Notes: generated by a model from the letters alone, not told the origin. 64,000 nt of DNA from Antedon bifida (GCA_963402885.1 OY727095.1:14327001-14391000), one strand, 5' to 3'; positions 48,401-59,341 are shown, counted from the stretch's first letter. Translations and numbers: made by a program.

Positions 48401-50432
48401 TGCTTGCTTGTTGCAGGACTCTAATGGTTCTCTTCATCCAATTGCTTATGCAAGTAGAAGTCTTCGTGGTGCTGAATGCCGATACCCTGATTTATCGAGT
48501 TTTAAGTTGGAGTTGTTGGGGCTAAAATGGGCAGTGGTGGATAAATTCGCTTCTTACATTCAGGGTTCAAAGGTTACCATTTTTACTGATCATAATCCTT
48601 TAGCGCATTTAAAAACTGCAAAGCTTGGCGCTACAGAAATGAGATGGGTCTCTCAGTTAGCTATGTTCGATATTGAAATCAAATATAAGCCAGGTTCTAG
48701 CAACAAATGTGCCGATACTTTAAGTCGTCGTCCGATTAGCGTGTGTACAGATTTTAAGTCAGATCTAGGAGTTATCGCTTCATGTCTTACTATATATGTT
48801 GATTCTCATCCCTCAATTAATAAGTGTAAACCATGTATTGAAATTGATCAATCATCACGTAGTATTAACAAGGCATTGTCTATTTTTCCTTCTTACTCTC
48901 ATGAGCAGTTGGCAGAATGTCAGAAGAAAGATAGGGAATTGGGAGAAATCTGGAAATTATGGATGGAAAAATGGTGTCCTGGTGACCGCTACAATACAGA
49001 TAATTCTAGAATGTTGGGCTGGTTGAGACAGTGGACAAGTTATAGAGAGATTTGTGGAGTTCTGTATAGAGAGATCAATGAAGATATCCATGGTAAAATT
49101 CATCAATTGTTAGTGCCTACTAATTTGCGCAATCTTTTTATAGATTTATGTCATGATAAATGGGCTCATCAAGGAGTTCAACGGACTATACAACTTCTAA
49201 AGCGTCGATGTTTCTGGCCAGGTATGAACGGTGATGTACGTACGCATATTTCCAAGTGTTTTAGTTGTGTATCTAGTAAAGTCCCTACACCAACGGTCAA
49301 ACCCCCTCTTCGTCATATTCTAGCCTTTCGTCCCGAAGAGATTCTTGCTATAGATTTCTTAAAGATGGATCGTGGAAAGGGAGGCTATGAGGACATTCTT
49401 GTTATGACTGATGTGTTTAGTAAGTTTTCACTAGCGGTCCCATGTAAAGATCAGACGGCTGATACAGTGGCTCGTGTATTGAGAGATAATTGGTTTTCCC
49501 ATTATGGTGTGCCAGCACGGTTACATTCGGATCAAGGTAGATCCTTTGAGGGTAAAATTATTCGAGGTATATGTAGTCTTTATGGCATGACAAAATCTCG
49601 CACTACGGCGTATTGGCCTGCAGGTAATGGGCAGTGCGAACGTTTCAACAAGACCTTATGCAGTTTATTGCGTTCTTTAAGCCCGAAAGATCGACACAAA
49701 TGGCCCGAATTGCTGCAGCATATTGTGTTTATGTATAATTCCACCCCTCATACCGTTACAGGTGTAACACCGTATCTTCTTATGTTTGGTCGTGAACCAT
49801 TAATTCCATTAGATCACTTTATTGGAGGTGCGGAACAAGATTGGTCTGAGGATTATTTGACTAAAGAAGCTGATCTCATGAAGAGGGCATATGAAGTGGT
49901 TTCACGTAGAATCAAATCAGCAGCAGCTAAAGAAGAGCATCGTTATAAGTCTTGTTCTCCGAAGGAAATATTAGAAATTGGTGATCGGGTTTTACTTCGC
50001 CGAAGACATTTTAATACTAGACATAAATTGGCTAATAAGTTCGAGGAGCACTCATATATTGTTGAGACTATTAACAAAGAAGCAGACGTTTTTGGTATCC
50101 GCTCTGCAGTTGGGGGTCCTTTGAATTATGTTAACCGTAGACGATTGCGATCAGATCCTAGGAGTGTGGTGGAAGAACCGGTACATTTTGATTGGAATGA
50201 GTGGTTGCCGTATGATGGTCTAGAAGCGGATGTAAACTATAAAGATGAAAGTTGTGAGTCTGAATCTGACGATGATGTTGAAAGTTTTAAGATTGTTGTA
50301 GATGTGAATTCTGATAAACAAATAGATGTTGAGCGTGATGATTCGGGAGTAATTCCAAGGCGATCATCTCGTTCTACAAAAGGTGTTCACAAAAATCGAT
50401 ATCGGTTACCCATGTCCACTCTTCAAAAATAA
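45465..50432 (+). CDS. Gag-Pol polyprotein of a Ty3/Gypsy retrotransposon, intact
   Basis: The 1655-aa frame holds the whole replication machinery. Gag has two zinc knuckles (CYNCGKNGHTKSDC at 277-290, CWFCRGRGHYSYAC at about 297-310). An aspartic protease has DTGA at 409-412. Reverse transcriptase spans about 690-870 with YLDD at 816-819. RNase H has its first Asp at 972. Integrase has an HHCC zinc site (H1230, H1235, CFSC near 1266) and catalytic D1297, D1356 and E1392, the D-x58-D-x35-E spacing of retroviral-type integrases. A GPY/F-like segment (KFEEHSYIV) follows. No envelope gene is present. Gag and pol are in one frame, so no frameshift is needed to make Pol. ATG chosen as the first Met after the leader. 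Confidence 0.96.
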   Translation: MSLGESKSEAAASGDGVNDMIAALTNVLKGVSVQKAPPIKLVKFKGVPRSPGDLTLKEWLEDFRIYCDHYSLGDDDRYDTLISHLGGCAKDEVKCSMSMCENGKNVKAAIRILELAFKSEDSVASYSSAFYSRQLLPGETLAEYSLSLMKLYSQLVEASRPSEQSALRHLQDTTLKQRLVDGVRDPTVKRELRRIELAFRGKSFFDMREEVLELYKIDIVRSNPRAHGVECNERPSELSEVKRELQALKKQISEIQRSQFISSPPKFNQNSTGPLKCYNCGKNGHTKSDCEIPSGLCWFCRGRGHYSYACPHKNRSSNSNTPGIQRSASDTPTQDIINTVSKSQANHPIPTGNVEREVHIPVVATDNNGNMSNAQSLKCSDAVLVDKLVARSPCTIVRIGSTELGCILDTGAEASIIPSSVYNKQLKSIVGELGSVNGLFMNVIGVCGVEVPIEGYVEIPIVIGEQKLTGSFLVVSDAVTVTNHSNEYPVLIGCNILRELQGFHLLRDLSQVTATHVDAPWNRKAEILLQVDEDESSILVSLQHSDVTVPCDSHSDIVDGSVKSDIDDCKFSDHTQSRLVSVGSVRKLYDINHSYSNSFCGTELNSESQQLPPGVIINGNLDCVETQLVTNLLSKYNHVFSHSAFDVGKCDVIPHVINLKDETPIRLPYRRIPPHSISSVKSMLQEMLDQGIIRPSKSEFASPIVLVKKKDGSLRMCVDYRKLNFQTLKDSFPLPRIDEVLEVLTGSCYFSTLDLSHGFFQIIMADESINKTAFRVPWGLYEFVRMPQGLSNSPGTFQRVMEYVLGDMNLTQIVLYLDDILIFSSSFKQHLSRLENVLSRLYKYGLKVKGKKCDFFKTEVTYLGHVISSAGVAVDYGKIEKILTWPTPKSITELKSFLGLSSYYRKFICNYAKIAAPLHLVTRLSDTQAGKAHMFRWTEIEEAAFVELKNALTKPPVLVYPKFDEPFVIEVDASLKGLGACLLQDSNGSLHPIAYASRSLRGAECRYPDLSSFKLELLGLKWAVVDKFASYIQGSKVTIFTDHNPLAHLKTAKLGATEMRWVSQLAMFDIEIKYKPGSSNKCADTLSRRPISVCTDFKSDLGVIASCLTIYVDSHPSINKCKPCIEIDQSSRSINKALSIFPSYSHEQLAECQKKDRELGEIWKLWMEKWCPGDRYNTDNSRMLGWLRQWTSYREICGVLYREINEDIHGKIHQLLVPTNLRNLFIDLCHDKWAHQGVQRTIQLLKRRCFWPGMNGDVRTHISKCFSCVSSKVPTPTVKPPLRHILAFRPEEILAIDFLKMDRGKGGYEDILVMTDVFSKFSLAVPCKDQTADTVARVLRDNWFSHYGVPARLHSDQGRSFEGKIIRGICSLYGMTKSRTTAYWPAGNGQCERFNKTLCSLLRSLSPKDRHKWPELLQHIVFMYNSTPHTVTGVTPYLLMFGREPLIPLDHFIGGAEQDWSEDYLTKEADLMKRAYEVVSRRIKSAAAKEEHRYKSCSPKEILEIGDRVLLRRRHFNTRHKLANKFEEHSYIVETINKEADVFGIRSAVGGPLNYVNRRRLRSDPRSVVEEPVHFDWNEWLPYDGLEADVNYKDESCESESDDDVESFKIVVDVNSDKQIDVERDDSGVIPRRSSRSTKGVHKNRYRLPMSTLQK

Positions 50433-50470
50433 ATTTGTTTGTTTCGCTCCTTTTGGGTCAAAAGGGCATC

Positions 50471-50483
50471 CAAGCGGGGAAAT
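50471..50483 (+). promoter_or_regulatory. Polypurine tract
   Basis: CAAGCGGGGAAAT lies directly before the 3' LTR start at 50484. The same sequence precedes the LTR at 44256. Confidence 0.7.
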
Positions 50484-51298
50484 TGTAATGGATCGGAAAG
50501 CTTCCGAAGTTTCTTATACCTACATTATTGGTGGCGCAATATATTGCATTGCATTGCTATTGTTCACTACTGGTATTCGCGGGCGTATTTGCATATCAGG
50601 TGAATGATTATATCGAATAGGCTGCGTGAGCGTTGGTTCTGCAGAAGTTGTTTTAGTTGTTGTCTGAGTAAGACATGTTATATACTGTATTTCTTTTAAG
50701 TGTGGATTCTCGCCAATACTGTGAGTAGATAATTATTTTCTATACAACCATAATGTTTTACAGTATTACTCCATGTGCATAACCGAGTTAAGTTGTTATC
50801 GTTCATTATTTGTAACGACAATGAATTCACTGTTTATAATTTCTCTTTGATATACAGCTTTGTCTTATTAGATAGCATACATGTTGAAGTTAGTTGTATC
50901 ACATACCATGTTGAAGTTAATTGGATAACTTACCAGGTTGATGTGATTAGTAGTATGAAATTGGTGTATTGGATCCAGGTATAAGTTCGTTAAATGTTAT
51001 ATACAGTAATACTAATGTTATATACAGTAATACTAATTGATAATTAGTGAAGTGACCATATTATAGTAAGCTTGCTTGTGATTGTTTTTATTGTTGAATT
51101 ATATTACACTGCTGGAAAAATAATAATTATGACGTTGTTTTATACAGGGTTTGTTCCTGTTTAGAAAAATAAATGATACAGAGTAAATGCAGCCTCATCT
51201 TGCGTATTGTTTTGTTGCATGGGATACATGGCTTCACAAACCAAACCTTAATGGTCTAAACCTAGCAAATCAATATTAAGGATTCCCGAACCACGACA
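50484..51298 (+). repeat. 3' long terminal repeat, 815 bp
   Basis: Same length as the LTR at 44256-45070, with no difference seen by eye, and the same TGT...ACA ends. Followed at once by host sequence ATAACATTTGG. Confidence 0.93.
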
Positions 51299-53512
51299 AT
51301 AACATTTGGATTGTGTATGAAATAAATACTTTGGGTACAATTTTAGATGATCAAAAAGACACGTGCTTTATTAAACAGAATACCATCACTGACAGAAGGC
51401 GTGTCGGATTTACTGAAATGACCGTACTAGTCAATTCTATGGTTTCATTAAAAAAAAAGAACAAAAAAAGTGTGTGAATATTGTATAGTTTTATTTATTA
51501 TTAAATGTTATAGTGTACAGAAAAGAATTTCTGATTTTATTTGACCAAATAAATGCTGTGAGAGCAGTTGACTAACAAATAAGTTACTTATTTTTAAATA
51601 TATAATTCACAATTACAATATAATTCCTTAAGTAATAACACCAATATTGATCGCTTCTTTCCATTATTATTTTACATCACTTTTAACCTGAAATATCATT
51701 TTCTATCTTCGATGTCATCTTGTTTTAATGATTTAAATTTTTTATTTAAAGTAGTTTTTATCAAGATTTTACCCAGCCTGTTAGTGGCGATGATTCGCTG
51801 TTGGTCTGGAATAAGATAAATAATAAATGTTAGTGCACACAAAAGAATGTATTTGACCAAATAAATGCATCGGTTGCGGCACAGTTGACCGTTGAATAGA
51901 ATACACAATAGACACGGATTAACGCATTCGATTCTAGGAAATTGCAGCGCTGAGAAATTTATTTTTAACTTCAATTTTATCAGTTTCTGAAAGAATTAAC
52001 CATTGAAATTTGTAATATACCATTAATAAACAATTCCAAACAGGTGGCTGCTCTCTGGTGGTAGGATTTGTTGCTCTGGTAGGTATCTGGTGGTGTTTAG
52101 TAGGACACATTAAAAAACATGAATCATAGCCACAGATTGGTTGTGTTTGTGTGTAAAAATTTATATCTGATGGCGATAATTAATGCGCTTTATAAAATAA
52201 GTTCAAGGATGTAGTCAATCAGACGTGCTCAAATGAGTAACATGTGCGCTCTTTATTTTTTCAATATTATGCACTGGAGTGCAAAAAGTGCACAGCAAAA
52301 AAGCATAACAGCACTGCGTGTAAATCGTGTGGCAGAATACCCATCGCGTTAGCCGCTGCACGATTTACAAGTAAAGCAGTTGTCTGCACCGCAGCCCCAT
52401 AAAAAAAAAAAAACATAAACACACACCACACTATATCTTGTCATTTCTGATACATGACTGTTTTGCTAGGCCTACTAGGCTGTGATTTGCCAAGCAGAGT
52501 GGCCCTTGCCGCGGTAGGCCTAGTAGGCTAGGTGTATTTACCCAAAAAGTTGAGGGAAAATAGTTAATAGACCCAAGTTTTTTTTGCCACACAATGTTGT
52601 TGGCTGATCGCGTCTGAACATCAACTTGTTGTGTGCGCCGTCTATAACCTAGCTTTCTGTCCTAGCATTCGTCAATGATATACGATGGATAAATTGAATA
52701 AAAGTAGGCGTGTTATAAAACAAATAATGAATATTTCGTATTTGTTGAATGGAGAGAATATTTCATGAGTTAAAAGTTGACTGCTTTATTTTCAACTCGG
52801 TTCTGCCTCTTTGAAAATAGAGCAGTCAATCTTTCAACTCATGATATATTCTCGCTATCCAACTCACAAACATTCATTATTTGTAATAATTAGCCACTCA
52901 TTAGTATAGACATACCACCTTTATGAGTTCTATTCTTTAACCATCTATATCCATTTATAGATACGTTATCATCTTTTTAAAATGTTTCTGCAACACCAAA
53001 AATTGATTAAAAAAAAAAAAAAATTCATACAATTTTAAGTCTATTCCATTACTGTATGTTAAATGTAATTCTTAACGTAATTGATGTTTTACCTTTACCT
53101 TATTTATTTTTTCTGTGACAACATTTGGCAAGCAACTTTTGTTTAAATATTTTGTTAAGTTCAGTTTCCAGTGGGTAACAAATCAATTAAGTCATAGCCT
53201 AGTAATGTATCCATTATCGGTACAATTTCAGTTGTGTTGCTGTTAGCAAATTCTTGTTCTAGCTGTGATTGTGGAAAACTTTCACAGCTTGGCTTCTTAT
53301 AGTGCTTTGTACATGCCCTGTTGTGTTTTTCCTTATTCTACCAAGTTGATGTTGCTATAAGCCTTGTGCCATGTCTCGAGAATGTTAATGTTTGATTGTG
53401 AAGTTGTTCCATTTCAAATAGGAAATGTTTCACTAGATTGAGATTAGTTATATTCTTTGAAACTTATTTACTCTCTGTTGGTTTTCCATTGAGAGGATGA
53501 TGCGAAATGTTG
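51299..53512. repeat. 2,214-bp direct repeat, right copy
   Basis: Counterpart of 36867-39080. Its last 49 bases are the 3' end of the terminal exon of the DED-ZU5-UPA gene, stop codon included. Confidence 0.95.
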
Positions 53513-56500
53513 ATGATTTGAATTTCATTGCAAACAATTAAATTTCGCTGGTCCTGGGCCAAAAACAGGTGTAACGGTGTCTTAGATGTGTTATATACTT
53601 GGATAATGGAGATTTCTGTTATATACTGATTTATTATATGGTATTGCTGCAAAACATCTGTTTAATACATATATTCTTCATAATTTGTATAATATACAGC
53701 ATTACAACAATACATTTACTTACTTGTGTTTTTTTTTCCTGAATTTCCCATTCCTCGTTTGATACTTCAACAGTAATTTCCATGTCTTCATACGTAGAAA
53801 GTATTTCTTCATGTACTATTAAACTCTTCTCACCATGAACTGTGTGCTCTTCTTCTATACTCTGAAATATATATCAGACAACCATGTACACTTGTTAACA
53901 GTGTATTTATTCTATCATTTAATAGGAATCTATTCAATTAATTAATTTTAACTTTAATTTAATTAACAGTTAAAAATTAATAATTCTAAAATGTTAGACT
54001 TGTGATGCGAAGAGTATTTTTTGAGCAAATTTGGAATTTTTTTCTATCATTTATTTAATATGTTATTATACTGTAACTTCAATTCAGCCCTGTGAATATC
54101 CATGTACTACAATGACAATTTTTTTACTTTACATGGTCTTGTACTTTTCATACTTTACCATTTTAAAATATATAAAATAAGCAGTTAAGTTAAGTTAATT
54201 TCATAAAATTATGTTTACTCCTAATTGTTATTCTTGAGTTGCTGAATTAAAAAAGATTATTCGACCAACTCCCTGTCACTATTTTGAATTTCAAAATGGC
54301 CAACATTCCACAATAAAAATTTGCCATCCATAGCATCATCGGAAAGGGAATGAATGTAACACTGATCATTTTATCCCATTAAATCCATATCGATAAATGC
54401 ATAGTTACATAGTTATTTAACAATAAACAAGTCATGTCACGTGACCAATAAAGGTCAAAATGTCAACAAGTAATTTTCTCAAATACTTTACTGTTTGGTA
54501 TCGTTGGAGTCGAGCTTTTTTGATTCTGAATACAGATTACTAATTACTGTCCAATTTTCCATTGTTCTTTGTCATAATTTTCCAATTATGTACATATTGT
54601 CTTTAAATGTACAATCAAAAGGTCTCCTTAGTATTAAGATAAATACAGATTTTTTTTATTCACATTTTGGTAACAGTTATCTGGTTATAATAACAAGTTC
54701 AGTGTGTGAAAATACTTTAGTATAAGTTAAGTTTAGTGTCAAGATCTTCGATTTGCCCTGTTTTCGCTGTGCAAGTAAAAAATAATAAGATCAAACAACC
54801 ATTGTTTCGCAGCTAAATTTAGGTGCAATGCAAAATTGTTTTTAGCACCATTCAAGCAAGTTGTTACATAAAATTATTTTTAAAATGCAACAGAAAATAA
54901 TCCTTGTTTACAAAAATGTAATAATTTAAATTAAATAAAACTACTAGAGCAGAAACGTAACTTTTAAAAAAATCCAGATTTGTTTTATTTGCTGGTTAGA
55001 TAAATAAGTGTAGTTAAGTAGAAAATTTTGAAAAATTACTTAAAAAACTGTATTCAGAATTAAAAAAGCTATCTGATAATACTAAACAGTAAAGTATTTG
55101 GTGAAATGGCATGTTGACCTTATTGGTCATGTGACTTGTTTTATTGCTCAATAACTATGTAACTATGCATTTATTAATATAGGTGTAACGGAATAAAGTG
55201 AATTATTACATTCCCTTTCCAATGATACCATGGATGAACAAGTTTAGTGTGGAATGTCGGCCATTTTGGAATTCAAAATGGCAACTGAAAAGTATTTTGA
55301 AAAAAATGGCACCCTGAATAACAAAATTAACTCAAAAAATCTTTTTTTGGCACAAATATCGAGCTGGAAAACAGAACAATTCTTACTATAAGCAATTGCT
55401 GAAATTTTCTCTTTGTAGAATTATTTTTGCTGGAAGAAATCGTGACAAAGCAACTATTTAATCTATATATTCAACAGCAAATGTAAGTAAAATACTGTAA
55501 TATACTTGTAAATAAAATAAATGTTTATGAGTTGAATGAAATATTCTCATAAATACATTTACTATTTGTATATTACTGTATCTTATAGATTGATTACGAC
55601 CATTGCATTTATCTTCACTAACTGGTGCTTAATAACAAATTAAAGTAATTACTTTTTTATCTCTCTGTTTAAAAAGTCTTGTTTGAAATTGATATTCATT
55701 TTCAAGCATCTTTCCAAAAACTCCTAACATCATTTTTTTCTTAGCATGCAAGAAATTTCTTATAAAACCCTTTAGTGCATACCAACTGAAATGATTTAAC
55801 GTTATACAACATAGACCTTTGCTTAAAGTAAACTGTACATCCTTTCTATCATTAGTCAATGCTATTTGTTTCCATTCATCTTGAATGCGATCTTTAACAA
55901 GTAGAGTGAATTCCCAATTCTCTTCATTTACAGCATCGTGTGGAAATGACAATGAAATGGGCTTGTTGAATGTGGTGCCTTCTGGTCCACATTTAACAAT
56001 AGGTGATATTATTGATTCATGAAGATGGGTAACGGGCATGTCTGTTTCCTCAGAAACATATTCTATTGATATGTTAACTGTCTTTCCTTCTTCAATTGCT
56101 CCAGGTTGTATCTCCAATTTTATGTCTTCATTCTTAAGGTGAAGAGTTTCACCTTTCGAGTCTACAATTGACTCCTCTTTATCTGCTGAATGAAAATGTC
56201 ATTATTTATAGCAATTGATACAATCTTCTTTATTATGGAATGCATGATTGTTCATTTCTTTCAATTTTTGTTCTTTATTGTGGTCATCAGCTTCTGTATC
56301 CATACCACATCATGTTTAGCATAATTATATCACAAGCAAGTACATAATATATACAATAATCATTGGAAGCATTTTACACCCTGTGTTTATACTGTATATT
56401 TTTAACTCAAATGTATACAGTTACCAACTGAATGTACTACATTTATTTATGTCATTCAAATTTGTTTGTGTTTTTTTGTGCTTTAGTAAATTTATCATCT

Positions 56501-58531
56501 GATCACCAACTGTTTATCATTATCATAGTATGATCATCATTATATCAATAATTATATCAATATATTAATAATCTTTATCTACAGTACTAGGAATTGGTGG
56601 CTCAACATGACACAAATTTGCACAATGATGTTAATTGTGCTTTTTTTTTATTCCGTTCAGCAAACACATAAACACAACAAACAACACAAAAAGTGGAATG
56701 CTGAGTGGGGTGAAAATCAGGGAAACCACTATCACTAGGAATGGTGTAATCCTTAACTCTGACTTTTAGCACAAAATATATGCTGTGAATGTGTTACATG
56801 AAAAAAAGTAGTGGTGTATTACTTAATCTACATTGTTACCATGATAAATAAAACATACCTGGATTTGAACCTGATGTTCCAACATTACCTCTATTAAGAA
56901 CCTTCTTAACTTTTTCTAGTTTGTCTTCACTCAGCAACCCTCTCGTTTTAAAATCCAAAATCAAACTCCAGCTGTCTACATACTTCTTAAGGACAGGAAA
57001 GTTGTATCGTTTATCAAGAGTTTCGATTTCTGAATCACTAAGAGATTTTCCCAGATTAAAAATCGTTAGTGCGTGTGGTGAAAATGATACTACTGTACGT
57101 TTTTCAATATCTTTGAAAGCAGGAAGCTTTTCTGTGATAGTTGACTCGAAGCCAAATTGTTTAGTTACTTCTATTGTGTCATACAGGACAGACAGATTTG
57201 TTTGACTCAATCGTCCAATTGCAGATAAAAGAACTAACAGGTCGATTGTACTGGTAACCCGTTTCACCTCTTCAATGTCGTCTACCATTTCTATGAATAG
57301 AACTTGTAGCCTGTTAAGAAGTCCACGGTCATCAAACCATTGTGCAAAGTCTCCAATCAACTGTTTAAAATCATCCTCTAAGAAATCTATACGATAAAGA
57401 AAAGCAGGTTTTTAAATAAAAATATATGCATAAAAACAAGTTTTAATTTTTCAAAAAAGTTGACATACATCCCTTGAGGAAACCATGAGCCAATGGCCAA
57501 ACACAGAAGTGGGAACCTCTTATATAATTAGCATAGTTTTCATTGTTGAAATCATGAATTGTTTAAGAGCTTTTAATAGAAAACAACTACAGTACAACAA
57601 AACTACCCACTTCCTTTATTTTTGTCTTAATAACATTATATACTTTTGTTGAAATATTATGATTATTAATGTTAGAGTAATATCATTCTCATTAACACCA
57701 TGTCATTATATCTTTATATCATCTTGTCCATATCTTTATTTTTAATGTTTATAATTCTTTGTTTTTGTTTGCCGTTTTGTCACGTAATTTACCTTCACTT
57801 GGTTGCCATTGTTTACTTGAAGACGTAGTCTGATTCTTGTCCTTCTCACTGTTGCCTATAAAAATATATTCTCAACTTTAAATTAAATTATTATTTTATT
57901 GAAATTAAATTACCATTACATACATTTGTTGTTAAATTGGACATAACATCAACAATTAACTTTAGGATATAGTTCTATAACATACCTTTACCAAGTAGTG
58001 TGTTACTTGCTATTCCTCCAAGACGATCTGCAAACCTCTGTATTTTGTCTGGATCATCTGCTAATTCTCCCTCAATCTCCAGTTTGAGAACTGCATCCCA
58101 TACATTGGAGAAGTTATATTTTCTCAATTTATAGTAAGCAGTAACATTATGTAATGCATCTGGGTCAACTTGATTCAGGGCCTTGAACAGTCGCTTTCTG
58201 TAAGGTGACAACTTGGTTCTATCAGTATGTCTATTCAGAATGTTGTTGTCTGTCATATACTTTGACACAAGATTTTTGGCCTTTTGGATTTCAGATGTAT
58301 TTGTAATCTCTAACAGCAAGTTAACATTGGTTGGTGAGATGAAATCGTTGTCTTCAAGTGCATTGAGCAATTCATGTCCATTGAAATCTTGATTTGTAAT
58401 GTAACTGACATCCAATTGATCAAATAGTAGGAACCTTAGCCAACGGTATCTTTCACCGACAAAGCATTTACCAAGATTAGCTTTTAGGTCTTGGAAACTG
58501 TTCAAAGATTCAGAACCAGCCATTGTGTTTC
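53464..58531 (-). CDS. Death-effector-type protein with ZU5 and UPA domains
   Basis: Exons 58531-57986 (ATG at 58523), 57855-57793, 57386-56859, 56185-55653, 53861-53724 and 53646-53464 give 660 aa with agreeing phases. Residues 1-179 hold a DED-like fold (YRWLRFLLFDQLD, TNVNLLLEIT) and a further helical segment. About 201-376 hold two more (DFKQLIGDFAQWF; SWSLILDFKTRGLL). ZU5 starts near 388 (KLEIQPGAIEEGKTVNISI), and a UPA-like domain spans about 530-640 (SIEEEHTVHGEKSLIV, EDMEITVEVSNEEW). ZU5-UPA pairs occur in PIDD, UNC5 and ankyrins, there usually with a death domain after UPA. Here death-fold domains come first. A role in cell-death or immune signalling is inferred. The last exon uses acceptor TTTTGCAG, and its stop lies in the duplicated block; the C-terminus is the least certain part. 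Confidence 0.8.
54285..55285. mobile_element. Inverted-repeat (foldback) element in the ZU5-UPA intron
   Basis: 54285-54365 pairs with 55200-55285 (GGAAAGGGAATG, ACATTCCACA and AAAATGGCC blocks). 54431-54535 pairs with 55048-55145 (TTTACTGTTT, GTCACGTGACCAATAA side). The arms are diverged by several percent by eye. The centre has no transposase-like frame. Confidence 0.65.
56186..56858. other. Intron between the second death-fold exon and the ZU5 exon
   Basis: No exon or repeat is recognisable; AT-rich with ATCAT-rich stretches. Confidence 0.5.
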
Positions 58532-59168
58532 CTGCAAATAAAATTATAGGACAGTAGTTTATATATCATATATCATACCATTTATTTCAATAGAAACAGT
58601 AGAAACAGAAAAAAAAAACGAATCTGTCAAAGGCAACAAAAATATTACGGACACATATTAAAAAACATTTACGTCATATAACTTATGGTAACAAATTTTA
58701 CAGAGATAATTAATGCAATTGCCGATAGAAATATGATTAAGTCGCTCTAAATGTCCAGAGATCTGCTTTGTACAATCTGTTCTTTTTCATTATTAGACCT
58801 AGAAATTCTTTGGTTTATCCACATCTGTTTAGGTTGCCATTTGGTCAGATGACAATAAATATGAGGGACGTAGTAGGCATAGTCTAGTTTCGCAACTTCT
58901 TATTATTCAGAAATACAAATAACTATGACGTGACTGATTGTTTGTATAAGGATAGTATCATAGTATAAAGAAAAGATACATTTGGGACGTTATTATGCAA
59001 CAAGTTCCTCTAAAACCAGGCCTAGGCCTGTGGTAGTCTACTGCTCTAGGCCTAATGACAGTCAGTCATAACATGTCTAGTCTAGGCCATCGGTGTCTGC
59101 AACATGCACTAGCCTCGAGGCCTACAAGCACCTATTTTCCATAAACACCGCTCGTAAATTCAGCTTAC

Positions 59169-59225
59169 CTCTACCGCTAACTGTTACCGCTCGTCTGTGT
59201 AAATTGACCTTTAAGGGCACAACAT
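59169..59225 (-). other. Probable 5' UTR exon of the DED-ZU5-UPA gene
   Basis: On the minus strand the sequence ending GTTAGCGGTAGAG is followed by a strong donor, GTAAGC. The coding exon at 58531 begins after a CAG acceptor eight bases before its ATG, so an upstream noncoding exon is expected. The right-hand limit (transcription start) is a guess. Confidence 0.45.
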
Positions 59226-59341
59226 CATTTAAAAGAATGTATATCATATCGCTGGAGTTAGATTTTAACGCGAAATACAAAACATTCATTATTTGTTTTA
59301 TAACAGTACTTTTATTCAATTTAATCATTGACAATTGCTAG

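Larger units (their letters stand above)
44256..51298 (+). mobile_element. Complete Ty3/Gypsy LTR retrotransposon, 7,043 bp
   Basis: Order: 5' LTR, primer-binding site, leader of about 390 bases, one gag-pol frame, polypurine tract, 3' LTR. Identical LTRs and an open frame point to very recent insertion. The right flank starts ATAAC, which equals the host sequence at 36867. The left flank is unit 1, not host DNA, so no target-site duplication can be shown. Confidence 0.93.

Noticed and set aside
39238..50984. Antisense and alternate-frame ORFs of 69-107 aa within both retrotransposon units
   Set aside because: They are shadows of gag-pol or LTR sequence, duplicated with it and lacking any domain.
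51299..53512. Host blocks read as 2.2-kb LTRs of one large element
   Set aside because: They lack TG...CA ends, and no primer-binding site or polypurine tract adjoins them. The true 815-bp LTRs with those signals lie inside.
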